Part shown: piece by piece, positions 41,843 through 51,375 of the stretch
How the letters are laid out: each line of letters starts with the position of its first letter
Numbering within the stretch: the stretch's first letter is position 1
Assembly: GCA_041392205.1 (NCBI GenBank)
Contig: JAWKMO010000002.1
Location: 389,228-453,227 of the forward strand
Length of the DNA stretch: 64,000 nt
Reading direction: 5' to 3'
Source of the DNA: Halomarinibacterium sp041392205
Lineage (GTDB): Bacteria; Bacteroidota; Bacteroidia; Flavobacteriales; Flavobacteriaceae
Program-made: the position numbers and the translations under genes
Notes under the pieces: generated by a model
Databases searched by the model: none
Told to the model about the DNA's origin: nothing
The model's input: the letters and a program-made list of their open reading frames with translations, nothing else

Positions 41843-44485
41843 ATGAGAATTAGGGAAATCAATGCGATGCGAGGGCCAAATTACTGGTCGGTTCGTCGCC
41901 ATAAATTAATCGTGATGGTTTTGGATTTGGAGGAAATGGAAGAACGACCGTCTAATACAATTCCGGGTTTTTTGGATCGATTAAAAGCCATATTTCCCAG
42001 TATGTACAGCCATCGTTGCTCGGTTGGTGAACCGGGAGGTTTTTTTCAACGAGTAGAAGAAGGTACTTGGATGGGGCACATTATAGAGCACATTGCTTTG
42101 GAAATTCAAACCTTGGCAGGAATGGATACCGGTTTTGGAAGGACTCGTACCTATGGCGAAAAAGGAGTGTATAATGTAGTGTTCTCCTATATTGAAGAAT
42201 CGGTAGGGCGTTATGCCGCCAAAGCAGCTGTGGATATTTGTCAAGCACTAATAGATGGTAAGGAATACAATTTAGAAGACGACATCCAGCGGATGCGAGA
42301 ACTTCGCGAGGCAGAGCGTTTAGGCCCAAGTACAGGATCTATTGTTGAAGAAGCTGCTAGTAGAGGCATTCCTTGGATACGATTGAATAAATATTCGTTG
42401 TGCCAATTAGGGTATGGCGCCAATCAAAAAAGAATTCAAGCCACTGTAACCAGCGAAACTTCCAGTATTGCCGTAGAAATTGCTTGTGACAAGGAAGATA
42501 CCAAATACCTTTTGGAACAAGCGGAAGTAGAAGTGCCCAAAGGAGAAATTATTCGCCGTGAAAGTAGTCTGGAAGCCGCCTGTAACTATGTGGGTTACCC
42601 ACTGGTGATAAAACCGGTAGATGGAAACCACGGAAGAGGGATTACCGTGAATATTAAAACCTATGAAGAGGCATTAATAGCCTTTAGAAGCGCAAAAGAA
42701 AGCTCAAGAAACGGAGTTATTATTGTTGAAAAGTATATTACAGGAGAAGATTATCGTTTATTGGTGATAAATTACAAGTTAGTTGCTGCTGCCAAACGAT
42801 CCCCGGCACACATTATAGGAGATGGTGTTTCTACCATTAAACAATTGGTAGATAAAGTAAATGAAGATCCAAGGCGTGGATATGGACACGAAAATGTGCT
42901 AACACAAATAACCATTAACGATTTAACCAAAACGATTATAGCGGCAAAAGGGTATACAGAGGACTCAATCATTGAAAATGGAGAAAAATTAATTTTAAAA
43001 GATACTGCCAACTTAAGTACAGGAGGTACTGCCGAAGATGTAACCGATATTATGCATCCCGAAAATATTGAAATGGCAGAACGGATTTCTCGAATTATCG
43101 ATCTTGATATTTGTGGAATTGATGTCATGACCACCGATATAAGTCAGCCTCTTTCAGAAACAGGCGGTGCGGTGTTGGAAGTAAATGCTGGCCCTGGCTT
43201 TAGAATGCACTTGGCACCCACTTCGGGTTTACCAAGAAATGTAGCGGCTCCAGTGGTCGATAAATTATTTCCAAAAATGGGTGATACAGGGCGAATTCCC
43301 ATTATTGCTATTACAGGAACCAATGGGAAAACTACGACAAGTCGTTTAATTGCCCATATTGCCAAAATGAATGGCTATCGGGTAGGGTACACTACCAGTG
43401 ATGGGGTCTATATTCAAAATAGATTATTAATGCGTGGCGATTGTACTGGTCCAGCTAGTGCCGAATTTGTGTTGAAAGATCCTACTGTAAATTTTGCTGT
43501 ATTGGAATGTGCTCGAGGAGGTTTACTGCGTGCGGGATTAGGATTTCATAAATGTGATGTGGGGATTGTTACTAATGTAGAAGAGGACCATTTGGGCTTA
43601 AAAGGAATTCATACCATAGAGCAATTGGCTAAAGTAAAAGGAGTTATTCCCGAAACGGTTTTACCAGAGGGTTATGCCATTTTAAATGCGGACGATGATT
43701 TGGTATACGATATGCGCCGAACGGTAAATTGTAACGTAGCCTTATTTTCTATGGATGAAGAAAATCCACGCATTCAAGCCATGCAACGCCTTGGTGGGAT
43801 CACGGCTGTTTATGAAAATGGTTTTGTTACTATTTGTAGGGGAATTTGGAAAATGCGCATTATGCGAGTGGAGCAAATTCCGTTAACCTACGGAGGGAAA
43901 GCCCTATTTATGATTAAAAATGTACTGGCAGCCGTATTGGCAGCGCACGTTAGGGGAATAAGTAACCAAGATATAAAAGCATCTTTGGAAACCTTTATTC
44001 CTTCAGCCTCGCAAACTCCGGGAAGGCTAAATTTGTTTCATTTTGAAAACTTTAAAGTATTACTCGATTATGCACACAACCCTGCTGGAATGCGTGCTCT
44101 CAAAGAATTTACAGATACTATGGAGTGTTCCAAAAAAGTGGGAATTATTGCGGGAGTTGGTGATAGAAGAGTAGAAGACAATAACGAAATGGGTAGTCTA
44201 GCGGCCGAAATGTTTGATGAAATTATTATTAGACAAGACAAGCGATTACGAGGTAAAACCGAAGAAGAATTAATTAAAATGCTGAATGATGGCATTCAAA
44301 TGAAAGACCCAAACAAAAAGACCACCATCATTCCCTCCGAGAAAGAGGCTATTACTTATGCTGTAAATAATGCCGAAAAAGATTCATTGATTGTCCTTTG
44401 TAGCGATGTCATTCCCGATGCGTTGGATTTGGTAAAACGATTTAAGCAGCAGGAATCGGAAGGCGCAAAAGTCTTTACTTTATAA
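41843..44485 (+). CDS. cphA: Cyanophycin synthetase
   Basis: An 880-aa ATP-dependent ligase that polymerises aspartate and arginine into cyanophycin without a ribosome. There are three regions: an N-terminal domain (1-160), an ATP-grasp domain that adds aspartate (about 165-480, FPLVIKPVDGNHGRGITV-like block seen as PLVIKPVDGNHGRG), and a Mur-ligase-like domain that adds arginine (about 485-880) with P-loop ITGTNGKTTTSRL. Length agrees with CphA1 enzymes (about 870-900 aa). Together with the flanking cyanophycinase and isoaspartyl peptidase it forms a complete storage-and-mobilisation set. It ends at a strong bidirectional terminator. Confidence 0.94.
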   Translation: MRIREINAMRGPNYWSVRRHKLIVMVLDLEEMEERPSNTIPGFLDRLKAIFPSMYSHRCSVGEPGGFFQRVEEGTWMGHIIEHIALEIQTLAGMDTGFGRTRTYGEKGVYNVVFSYIEESVGRYAAKAAVDICQALIDGKEYNLEDDIQRMRELREAERLGPSTGSIVEEAASRGIPWIRLNKYSLCQLGYGANQKRIQATVTSETSSIAVEIACDKEDTKYLLEQAEVEVPKGEIIRRESSLEAACNYVGYPLVIKPVDGNHGRGITVNIKTYEEALIAFRSAKESSRNGVIIVEKYITGEDYRLLVINYKLVAAAKRSPAHIIGDGVSTIKQLVDKVNEDPRRGYGHENVLTQITINDLTKTIIAAKGYTEDSIIENGEKLILKDTANLSTGGTAEDVTDIMHPENIEMAERISRIIDLDICGIDVMTTDISQPLSETGGAVLEVNAGPGFRMHLAPTSGLPRNVAAPVVDKLFPKMGDTGRIPIIAITGTNGKTTTSRLIAHIAKMNGYRVGYTTSDGVYIQNRLLMRGDCTGPASAEFVLKDPTVNFAVLECARGGLLRAGLGFHKCDVGIVTNVEEDHLGLKGIHTIEQLAKVKGVIPETVLPEGYAILNADDDLVYDMRRTVNCNVALFSMDEENPRIQAMQRLGGITAVYENGFVTICRGIWKMRIMRVEQIPLTYGGKALFMIKNVLAAVLAAHVRGISNQDIKASLETFIPSASQTPGRLNLFHFENFKVLLDYAHNPAGMRALKEFTDTMECSKKVGIIAGVGDRRVEDNNEMGSLAAEMFDEIIIRQDKRLRGKTEEELIKMLNDGIQMKDPNKKTTIIPSEKEAITYAVNNAEKDSLIVLCSDVIPDALDLVKRFKQQESEGAKVFTL

Positions 44486-44487
44486 CT

Positions 44488-44517
44488 AAAAAAGCCGCTC
44501 CCAACAGCGGCTTTTTT
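44488..44517. terminator. Bidirectional terminator between cphA and the fibre gene
   Basis: AAAAAAGCCGCT pairs with AGCGGCTTTTTT around CCCAAC. It serves two converging genes and is nearly the same as the terminator at 31138. Confidence 0.9.
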
Positions 44518-44548
44518 GCTCAAAACATAGTTGTATTATGAACGTCAA

Positions 44549-47500
44549 CTATTTTTTTATTTCTGAAGCTGTTTCAGAATTGGTATCATTAGCTTTTTCG
44601 ATTTCCAAAGCACTTAATCTCGCTTCTAGAGATTCATATTTTAAAAGTTGTTTTTTCAGTTTTTGATTTTCTTCGGAAAGGGTTTCCATTTCTTTTTTCA
44701 ATTCCTTGATGGCTTCCACAAAAAGTGGGTCGTAATCGCCATAGGCAGTTTGGTAAAACCCAAGGTTATCTTGCGTTACTTTTTCTGGAAATACCTCCAT
44801 TAACTCCTGAGCTATAAAACCATATTGCAAATTTTCAGGGCGTTTCATTCCGGTTTGAGTGTCGTTCCAAAAGTAGGTAACCCCACGCATCTGCTCAATT
44901 TTTTCAAGGGCCGTTTTCCCTTCAATCCCTTCAATGTTTTTCTTTAAACGGCGGTCACTGTTGGCCAACCAAGAACCTGCTACCGCTTTTGAGGCATTGC
45001 CATCAACTTCAAAATCGTTGGTTGTTGGAGTTCTATTAACCCCTACTTTTCCATCTCCAGTAACGACCATGATATTTCCTGTTCCGTTGTGGAAAATATT
45101 GAAACGGCTATCGGTAGAGGTATCGTCTGCTCGAGCAAATACCACCCAGTTATTGGTCGTCTCTGCTTCATTATCAAACACAATACGGGATCCTGTATTG
45201 GCATTTGAAGCCGTAATCATAATGTGTGGAGAGGCAGCTCCAGTACTGTTGTGAATAATATCCAATCTACCATCAGGATTGGGATTGTTTATCCCCAAGC
45301 CATCTGAAATATAATTTCTTCCAACAAAATACCCTGCCCAACCACTAGAAGCAGAAACCTCATTATAAGTTCCATAATGGGTGCCACCAGCGGAAGATGA
45401 AATGAGGTTGTAGGTGCCATATTTAGTGCCCGTACCCGTTGCGCCAGCGCCATATTCGTTTCGTGTGCCGTAGTAAGTACCATTTGCAGTAAGCGCAAAG
45501 TCTGTATACGTTCCGGCAAATCCACCTGCTCCCGGGGTACCGCCAGTAAATCGGTTTCTTACACCTGCCATAAGGGTACTGCTGGAATTTGCCGTTAAAA
45601 ATTCATTGTAAACGCCAAACATGGTAGCCGCATTGGTAGAGCGCATTCCGTTATATACCCCGTATTGATCGCCTGTACTTCCATTGTCCAAATTATTAAA
45701 GGTCCCAAACTGTTGTGCCGTAGTGGTGCCTCTTATCCAGTTACGTGTGCCGTATTGGCTTCCTGTTGCTGCGGAGTTTATTTCATTGAATACCCCGTAT
45801 TTTTGTCCGGTACCTGTACCATCGGTTAGGTTGTAAATCCCATAATTATTTCCGGTTCCCATAGCGGTTGCTTCGTTGTATATGGCATGGCTTCTTCCTG
45901 TTCCGGCAGCGGTCTTATTAGTGTAGATTCCGTAAGTTGAACCTGTGAAATTATCGGTTTTTGTGATATTTACTGCAATTAAATCGGTGTTATCGGTCTC
46001 TAATATGTCTAGTTTTGAATTTGGGTTGCTAAGGCCAATTCCCACATCACCGGTATCTTCAACAATAAAAGCATCCACCCCATTATCTTGTACGGCAAAA
46101 TCCCCCGTGCTATTTAAGTTGATATCGAAACTATTAACACCTTGGGTAATCGTGGTGTTTTGAATAAGTGTACCACCTAAACGCACATCGTTCCCAGTTT
46201 CTGTAAGTCCGTTACTGGCAGTGGTAGCTTCACCAGAAACTGTAGCCCAAGATATAGTCCCTGCACCATTTGTTCTTAAAACTTGATTTGCTAAACCATC
46301 GATTAAAGGAAAGGTGTATTCTTCATTAAAAGTGATAAGTCCAGAATCAAAAACTTCAAAAGCATTAGAACGAGTCGCATCACTAGTTCCATTTCCCACA
46401 ACAAAAACCCTTCCAGCGGCGGTACTGTTATAGGAACCTACGGCCATTTCTCCCGTTTCTGTTGCAATAGTTCCTTGACCCATGGCTGTTGAAGCAGTTC
46501 CAGATGCTTCACTCACTTGTCCCGAAGCAAATGAAAAACTTCCACTAGCAATGGTTCCGATATTAACAGCGAAGGAGCGTTGACCTATATTTATATCATC
46601 CCAAGCTGTTGGGTCATAAATTCCACCATTACCAACAGTTCCAGCTCTAAAAGCTGCTTTATTAGGGTTGAAAAACATCCTTGTTCCATCACCAGTTACG
46701 GAAACAATATCTCCAGCACCAAAACCTCCAGTTACCATAAACCCATCTTGACCTGCTATAGTGACAGCCCCGTTAGATGCGGTTATAATTCTGCCAGCCC
46801 CTGCTCCTCCTTCATTATAAGCTTCGTCGAGGGTGTTTTGCGTATTTCCATCTTGTAAAGAAGACAAGTTTACGGTTTGTAAGGGTTGTCCGTCATTTTC
46901 TAAAGAAAGGCGCAACGTAGTACCACTTAAGCTAAAGTTATCAATGGTTTGGTCATCGGTTCCCGTTCCGTCTTGTAAAGGCGCTAAATCAATAGAGGTT
47001 CCTGTTCCGTTTTCAATATTTAGATTTAAAGTAGTTCCAACTAAAGTGGGGGTAACTAAATTTTGATCATCGGTTCCAACAAGTGATGACAAGTTCACGG
47101 TCTGTAACGGTTGTCCATCATCTTCTAAGGAAAGGCGAAGGGTAGTACCTGACAATGAAAAATTGTCAATGGTTTGGTCATCGGTTCCGGTGCCATCTTG
47201 TAAAGACGATAAATCTACTGTTTGTGTAGGCTGCGCATCATCTTCCAGCGATAAATTTAAAGTAGTTCCGGTTAAAGTAAAGGTGTCGATGGTTTGATCA
47301 TCGGTATTTAAAGAAGACAAATCTACCAATTGGGTAGGCTGGCCGTCATTTTCTAAAGATAAATTAAGGGTCGTTCCTATTAAGGCAAAGGCATCAATGG
47401 TCTGGTCATCGGTATTATCCAAAAATAGTGATAAATCTACTTGTTGGGTGGGTTGTCCGTCTCCATCTAAGGAAAGATTTAAAGTGTTTCCCCCAGTGAT

Positions 47501-49966
47501 GCTAAACACATCTATAAATTGATCATCGGTGTCTGTAATTAAAGTAGTAGGGTCTGTCCAAGTGGCATTTCCTGTAGCATCGGAAGCCAAGACATAACCC
47601 GCAGCTTCGTTTCCGTCTACAAATTGCATGGTTCCCACCACGTCTAGGGTGGCAGAGGGATTCGTGTTATTAATACCTAATCTCCCTGTATTGGTAAGTC
47701 GCATTCCTTCTGCCATCGGGTCTGTATTAATGGGCCCCTGATGTACATAAAATGCTAACCCAATAGCATCAATATCTGCACCTGTTTGAATGGAAGCTAT
47801 GGCCGCTTTTCTTTGATCAGATCTTGTACTTGAAGGTGGGCCAAAACCTATAGAACTTCCAATGGCATTATTTCCGCTATTATCACCACTCCCTTTTAAG
47901 TAAAGCCCATCTTGTCCTGTATTATTAACTGCCAAATCCCACGTAGTTTGGATACCCACATGGAGTGGGCTTACAGGTGCAGCTTCACCAATTCCAATAG
48001 CATCATTTATGCCATCAACGCGTAACATATTGGTTTGGTTGGTACTTTCTACTCTAAGTCCACCATTCCCTTCAATAACAACAGCTCCACTATCAGCCGT
48101 AATGGTACGTCCTGCACCAGGGCCTCCTTCGTCGTAAGCTTCATCTAATGTATTTGCTACAGATAACGAAGATAAATCCACCGTTTGTGGAATTACACCA
48201 TCATCTTCAATTTCCAATGTAAGAACATTGGTGGTTGTATTAAAGCTGAAAGTATCTATGGTTTGGTCATCGGTATCTGTAATTAAAGTAGTAGGGTCTG
48301 TCCATATGGCATTTCCTGTAGCATCGGAAGCCAAGACATAGCCTGCAGTTTCGTTCCCGTCCACATATTGCATGGTGCCCACTACATCTAAGGTGGCAGA
48401 GGGGGAAGTAGTATTGAGCCCCAAGTACCCTTGATGATTTAAACGCATAGCTTCACCCATTGGAGCTGAGTTGGCAATGGTAGGATGAACATAAAATGCC
48501 AATCCAATAAGGTCTTCATCTCCTCCCGTTTGCACGGAGGATATGGCCGCTTTTCTAATATCAGCGCGCGGATTGGTAGCCCCTCCAAAACTTATGGATC
48601 CCCCTATAGCATCTTGCCCGGAGGGATCCACCCCACCTTTTATAAAAATTCCATCTTGGCCAATATTAACCCCGGCTAGGTCGAAGGTAGTTGAAATACC
48701 CACGTGCAATGGACTTACTGGGTTATTTTCGCCAATCCCAACGGCATCATCTGCTCCATCCACAAACAACATATTGGTTTGGTTGGTACTGGCCACACGA
48801 AACCCTCCAGTTCCTTGAATGTCTACAGCACCATTATCTGCAGTAATGATTCGTCCAGCACCAGGGCCTCCAAAATCGTAAGCACCGTCTAGTGTTACAC
48901 CGCCAGCGCTAGGGGTAGCAAAGGTAACGTTTCCTGCTCCATCGGTAGTCATTACTTGCCCGGCGATGCCGTCTGCAAGCGGCATGTTATAGGCATCATT
49001 GATATTCATTAAACCATTTTTGTAAATGGTTAAGGCATTGCTTCTGACAGCAAAACTTGTTCCATTACCAATACTGAAAAGCCTGTCATTTGCATCAATG
49101 CCAATAGCGGAATTTGGGACATAAAGTGTATTATAATTTCCTATTGCAATTTCATATCCGGAAGGGGCTTCCAGATAATTTCCTATACCAATGGCACGAG
49201 TTCCTGCAATATCAGAATCATGTCCAAAAACCATCGATTGACTTCCGGTAGCCGAGGAAGTTCTACCTAATGCGGTAGATGACCAGCCAGATGCAACTGA
49301 GTTTTGTCCCAAAGACATCGAATATGCTCCAGAAGCTCCACTAGCCCATCCCAATGCAGTTGAATACGAGCCAGATGCTATAGAACCAAACCCTATGGCG
49401 ACATCATAGGTATTGGAAGCTGTTGTTGAGCGCCCCATAGCAATGGAGTAATCCCCTATATTGGCATCGTTCCATTGGGTAGCAGTCACATTTCCCGCTC
49501 GAAATGCCGCCTTTCTAGGATAGAAAAACATGCGAGTGCCTGCACCGGATAATGCTAAGGTAGCTCCAGCCCCAAAGGTTCCCGTGTTTTGAAAACCATC
49601 GTTTCCTTGTATCAAAACAGCACCATTGTCTGCTGTAATAGTCCTTCCCAAACCGGCACCTCCTTCGTCATAGGCTTCATCCAGCGTGTTTTGTGTATCG
49701 ACCCCGCCTCCAATAATCACCCAAGAAGATCCATCATAATAATAGAACCCTGGAGTATTATCGGTTTGATAAATCATTAATCCAGTGGCCGGAGTAGCGA
49801 TAGCATCTCGATCGGTTTGGGTCATTCTGGGTATTAAAATACCACCATCGGTACTGGAAATGTCCAGTTCACTACTGGGGTCGGGAGTGGTTGTATTAAT
49901 ACCTACTTGTGCGTTGATTTGGGAGCAAAAAAAGGCAATAAAACTGAATAGAATAAATTTTTTCAT
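44549..49966 (-). CDS. Giant secreted fibre protein with S74 intramolecular chaperone
   Basis: An 1805-aa protein with a signal peptide (FILFSFIAFFCSQINAQ) and the GINTTTPDPSSELDISS module. It contains YadA-head-like repeats (about 170-330), two long near-identical blocks of about 245 residues, seven or so shorter repeats (DDQTIDTFSLTGTTLNLSLE pattern) at about 800-1040, and an array of YGTYN/YGVYN repeats at about 1330-1590. The C-terminus (SDRRLKKNIEGIEGKTALEKIEQMRG, about 1690-1715, followed by a coiled coil) is a peptidase S74 chaperone domain, which trimerises fibres and then cuts itself off. A trimeric surface fibre is inferred. No LytTR site precedes it. Confidence 0.82.
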   Translation of the reverse strand: MKKFILFSFIAFFCSQINAQVGINTTTPDPSSELDISSTDGGILIPRMTQTDRDAIATPATGLMIYQTDNTPGFYYYDGSSWVIIGGGVDTQNTLDEAYDEGGAGLGRTITADNGAVLIQGNDGFQNTGTFGAGATLALSGAGTRMFFYPRKAAFRAGNVTATQWNDANIGDYSIAMGRSTTASNTYDVAIGFGSIASGSYSTALGWASGASGAYSMSLGQNSVASGWSSTALGRTSSATGSQSMVFGHDSDIAGTRAIGIGNYLEAPSGYEIAIGNYNTLYVPNSAIGIDANDRLFSIGNGTSFAVRSNALTIYKNGLMNINDAYNMPLADGIAGQVMTTDGAGNVTFATPSAGGVTLDGAYDFGGPGAGRIITADNGAVDIQGTGGFRVASTNQTNMLFVDGADDAVGIGENNPVSPLHVGISTTFDLAGVNIGQDGIFIKGGVDPSGQDAIGGSISFGGATNPRADIRKAAISSVQTGGDEDLIGLAFYVHPTIANSAPMGEAMRLNHQGYLGLNTTSPSATLDVVGTMQYVDGNETAGYVLASDATGNAIWTDPTTLITDTDDQTIDTFSFNTTTNVLTLEIEDDGVIPQTVDLSSLSVANTLDEAYDEGGPGAGRTITADSGAVVIEGNGGLRVESTNQTNMLRVDGINDAIGIGEAAPVSPLHVGIQTTWDLAVNNTGQDGLYLKGSGDNSGNNAIGSSIGFGPPSSTRSDQRKAAIASIQTGADIDAIGLAFYVHQGPINTDPMAEGMRLTNTGRLGINNTNPSATLDVVGTMQFVDGNEAAGYVLASDATGNATWTDPTTLITDTDDQFIDVFSITGGNTLNLSLDGDGQPTQQVDLSLFLDNTDDQTIDAFALIGTTLNLSLENDGQPTQLVDLSSLNTDDQTIDTFTLTGTTLNLSLEDDAQPTQTVDLSSLQDGTGTDDQTIDNFSLSGTTLRLSLEDDGQPLQTVNLSSLVGTDDQNLVTPTLVGTTLNLNIENGTGTSIDLAPLQDGTGTDDQTIDNFSLSGTTLRLSLENDGQPLQTVNLSSLQDGNTQNTLDEAYNEGGAGAGRIITASNGAVTIAGQDGFMVTGGFGAGDIVSVTGDGTRMFFNPNKAAFRAGTVGNGGIYDPTAWDDINIGQRSFAVNIGTIASGSFSFASGQVSEASGTASTAMGQGTIATETGEMAVGSYNSTAAGRVFVVGNGTSDATRSNAFEVFDSGLITFNEEYTFPLIDGLANQVLRTNGAGTISWATVSGEATTASNGLTETGNDVRLGGTLIQNTTITQGVNSFDINLNSTGDFAVQDNGVDAFIVEDTGDVGIGLSNPNSKLDILETDNTDLIAVNITKTDNFTGSTYGIYTNKTAAGTGRSHAIYNEATAMGTGNNYGIYNLTDGTGTGQKYGVFNEINSAATGSQYGTRNWIRGTTTAQQFGTFNNLDNGSTGDQYGVYNGMRSTNAATMFGVYNEFLTANSSSTLMAGVRNRFTGGTPGAGGFAGTYTDFALTANGTYYGTRNEYGAGATGTGTKYGTYNLISSSAGGTHYGTYNEVSASSGWAGYFVGRNYISDGLGINNPNPDGRLDIIHNSTGAASPHIMITASNANTGSRIVFDNEAETTNNWVVFARADDTSTDSRFNIFHNGTGNIMVVTGDGKVGVNRTPTTNDFEVDGNASKAVAGSWLANSDRRLKKNIEGIEGKTALEKIEQMRGVTYFWNDTQTGMKRPENLQYGFIAQELMEVFPEKVTQDNLGFYQTAYGDYDPLFVEAIKELKKEMETLSEENQKLKKQLLKYESLEARLSALEIEKANDTNSETASEIKK
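46850..47540 (-). repeat. Short tandem repeats inside the fibre gene
   Basis: About seven degenerate units of 90-110 bases, each containing ATGGTTTGGTCATCGGT and a TCTAAAGAAAG-like part, encoding the DDQTIDxFxLxGTTLNLSLExDGQP repeat. Some pairs are almost identical at DNA level, which points to recent duplication or slippage. Confidence 0.75.
47524..48905 (-). repeat. Two long near-identical blocks inside the fibre gene
   Basis: The segment from about 47524 to 48170 is repeated at about 48262-48905, a period near 738 bases. The most similar part is the GTAATTAAAGTAGTAGGGTC region and the 120 bases after it. It reflects an internal duplication of about 245 codons. Confidence 0.7.
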
Positions 49967-49992
49967 AACACTATATTTTGAGTATGTAACCC

Positions 49993-50009
49993 TAACAAAG
50001 TAGGTAGTT
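49993..50009 (-). promoter_or_regulatory. Related leader element, giant fibre gene
   Basis: On the minus strand, AACTACCTACTTTGTTA lies 26 bases before the start codon. It shares the ACCTACTTYG core with the elements of the other two surface genes. Confidence 0.4.
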
Positions 50010-50110
50010 CGGGAAGAAAGAGTTGGGAATTCAAATGTAAGGTAGCGTGTATTTTTAAACCTCTATGAAAACATAGATTTTTAGAAAATACAGGATTTCC
50101 CTTAAAATAG

Positions 50111-50138
50111 AAAAGCCATCACAGATGTGATGACTTTT
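50111..50138 (-). terminator. Hairpin downstream of the exported asparaginase gene
   Basis: AAAAGCCATCAC and GTGATGACTTTT pair with one mismatch around AGAT, with T-rich flanks on both strands. It lies 150 bases beyond the stop at 50290 and is the only terminator candidate for that gene. Confidence 0.55.
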
Positions 50139-50289
50139 CGCCCCAAATTTGATTAACCCCCATATAGGGATCAACCTACTTATGTACCACAAAGCTATTA
50201 AATTTTATAGAACAGAGATCAATTATTTAAAAATTATGAAATAATTAAGTGTTTCTACGTATAACGGTTTTAAAAAGTGGAATCCTATT

Positions 50290-51291
50290 TTACGATTTAT
50301 TAAAATACTCTGAAGGTATATTACTATTGCTGTTTTCAGTATATTTAGTTACCGAAAACCCTTGGTGAATGCTATAAAATCCTGTTTCTCCTTTTTTGTT
50401 AAGAGCTATATAACCCACTTGAAAATCTTTATAATTGGGATTTTTTTTGATGATTCTTCCAATAGCCTCTTCACATGCTTCTTGAGGTGTTTTTCCTTGC
50501 CGCATGAGCTCTACTATTAAAAAACTACCTACCGTTTTTAAGACTTCTTCTCCCAAGCCGGTTGCTGTGGCTCCTCCAACTTCATTATCTATAAAAAGCC
50601 CAGAACCAATGATGGGGGAGTCTCCTACCCGTCCTGCCATTTTATAGGCAAGTCCGCTGGTGGTACATCCGCCGGCAATATCTCCATTATTGTCAATGGC
50701 CAGCATCCCTATAGTATCATGGTTTTCGATATTAATAATGGGTTGGTATTTTGAAGTAATTTTCCACGCCTCCCAAGCTTTTTTGGAGGCTTCCGTTAGT
50801 AAATTTTCTTTTGGAAATCCTTCCGAATAGGCAAATGCTTCCGCTCCTTTTCCTGCCAGAATTACATGTGGGGTATTTTCCATGACTTTTCGGGCTACCG
50901 AGATAGGATGCATAATATTTTGTAAATACAATACTGCTCCATAATCTCCTTCTTTATTCATGATGCATGCATCCAACGTCACATTTCCATCTCGATCGGG
51001 AAGACCACCAACGCCCACGCTTTGTCCTTCGGCATTAGCTTCTTCCACATTACACCCTTTTTCTATAGCATCCAGAGCAGAGCCTCCACCTTGAATAGTT
51101 TCCCAGGCTTTTGCAGTAGCTTCTGGGACATTCCATGTAGCAATTACTATAGGGAAATGGTTAGAAACAACTACGTTAGTTTTTTTTTCTTTAGAAGAAG
51201 ACATGCTTTCGTTACAAGCAAAAGTTGAGGTTGCCGCTACGATTCCGAAACTACTAAGAGATGCATTTTGAATAAATTTTCTTCGTTTCAT
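50290..51291 (-). CDS. Exported N4-(beta-N-acetylglucosaminyl)-L-asparaginase-type Ntn-hydrolase
   Basis: A 333-aa glycosylasparaginase family member. The N-terminus has a twin-arginine-like signal (MKRRKFIQNASLSSFG) with a cysteine in TFACNES that could be a lipobox. The self-cleavage site and nucleophile are HDT(193)IGMLAID, followed by GRVGDSPIIGSGLFID and TGLGEE. This family removes asparagine from N-glycan stubs or acts on beta-aspartyl bonds. It is outside the cytoplasm by its signal, so it is unlikely to share the cytoplasmic cyanophycin pathway. Confidence 0.9.
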   Translation of the reverse strand: MKRRKFIQNASLSSFGIVAATSTFACNESMSSSKEKKTNVVVSNHFPIVIATWNVPEATAKAWETIQGGGSALDAIEKGCNVEEANAEGQSVGVGGLPDRDGNVTLDACIMNKEGDYGAVLYLQNIMHPISVARKVMENTPHVILAGKGAEAFAYSEGFPKENLLTEASKKAWEAWKITSKYQPIINIENHDTIGMLAIDNNGDIAGGCTTSGLAYKMAGRVGDSPIIGSGLFIDNEVGGATATGLGEEVLKTVGSFLIVELMRQGKTPQEACEEAIGRIIKKNPNYKDFQVGYIALNKKGETGFYSIHQGFSVTKYTENSNSNIPSEYFNKS

Positions 51292-51375
51292 AAAAAGGAT
51301 TTAAGTATCGAAGGTACAAAATCGCGTTAAAAAAAAGTGAATGCTAATGAAGGTTTTGAGAAGCCGCGTATCTTT

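Larger units (their letters stand above)
49967..50289. other. Intergenic stretch of 323 bases
   Basis: It holds the leader element at 49993-50009 and a hairpin at 50111-50138. The rest is AT-rich and I see no gene in it. Confidence 0.6.

Noticed and set aside
46850..47540. CRISPR-like array suggested by regularly spaced repeats
   Set aside because: The units are in frame within a coding gene, degenerate, and lack unique spacers or cas genes.
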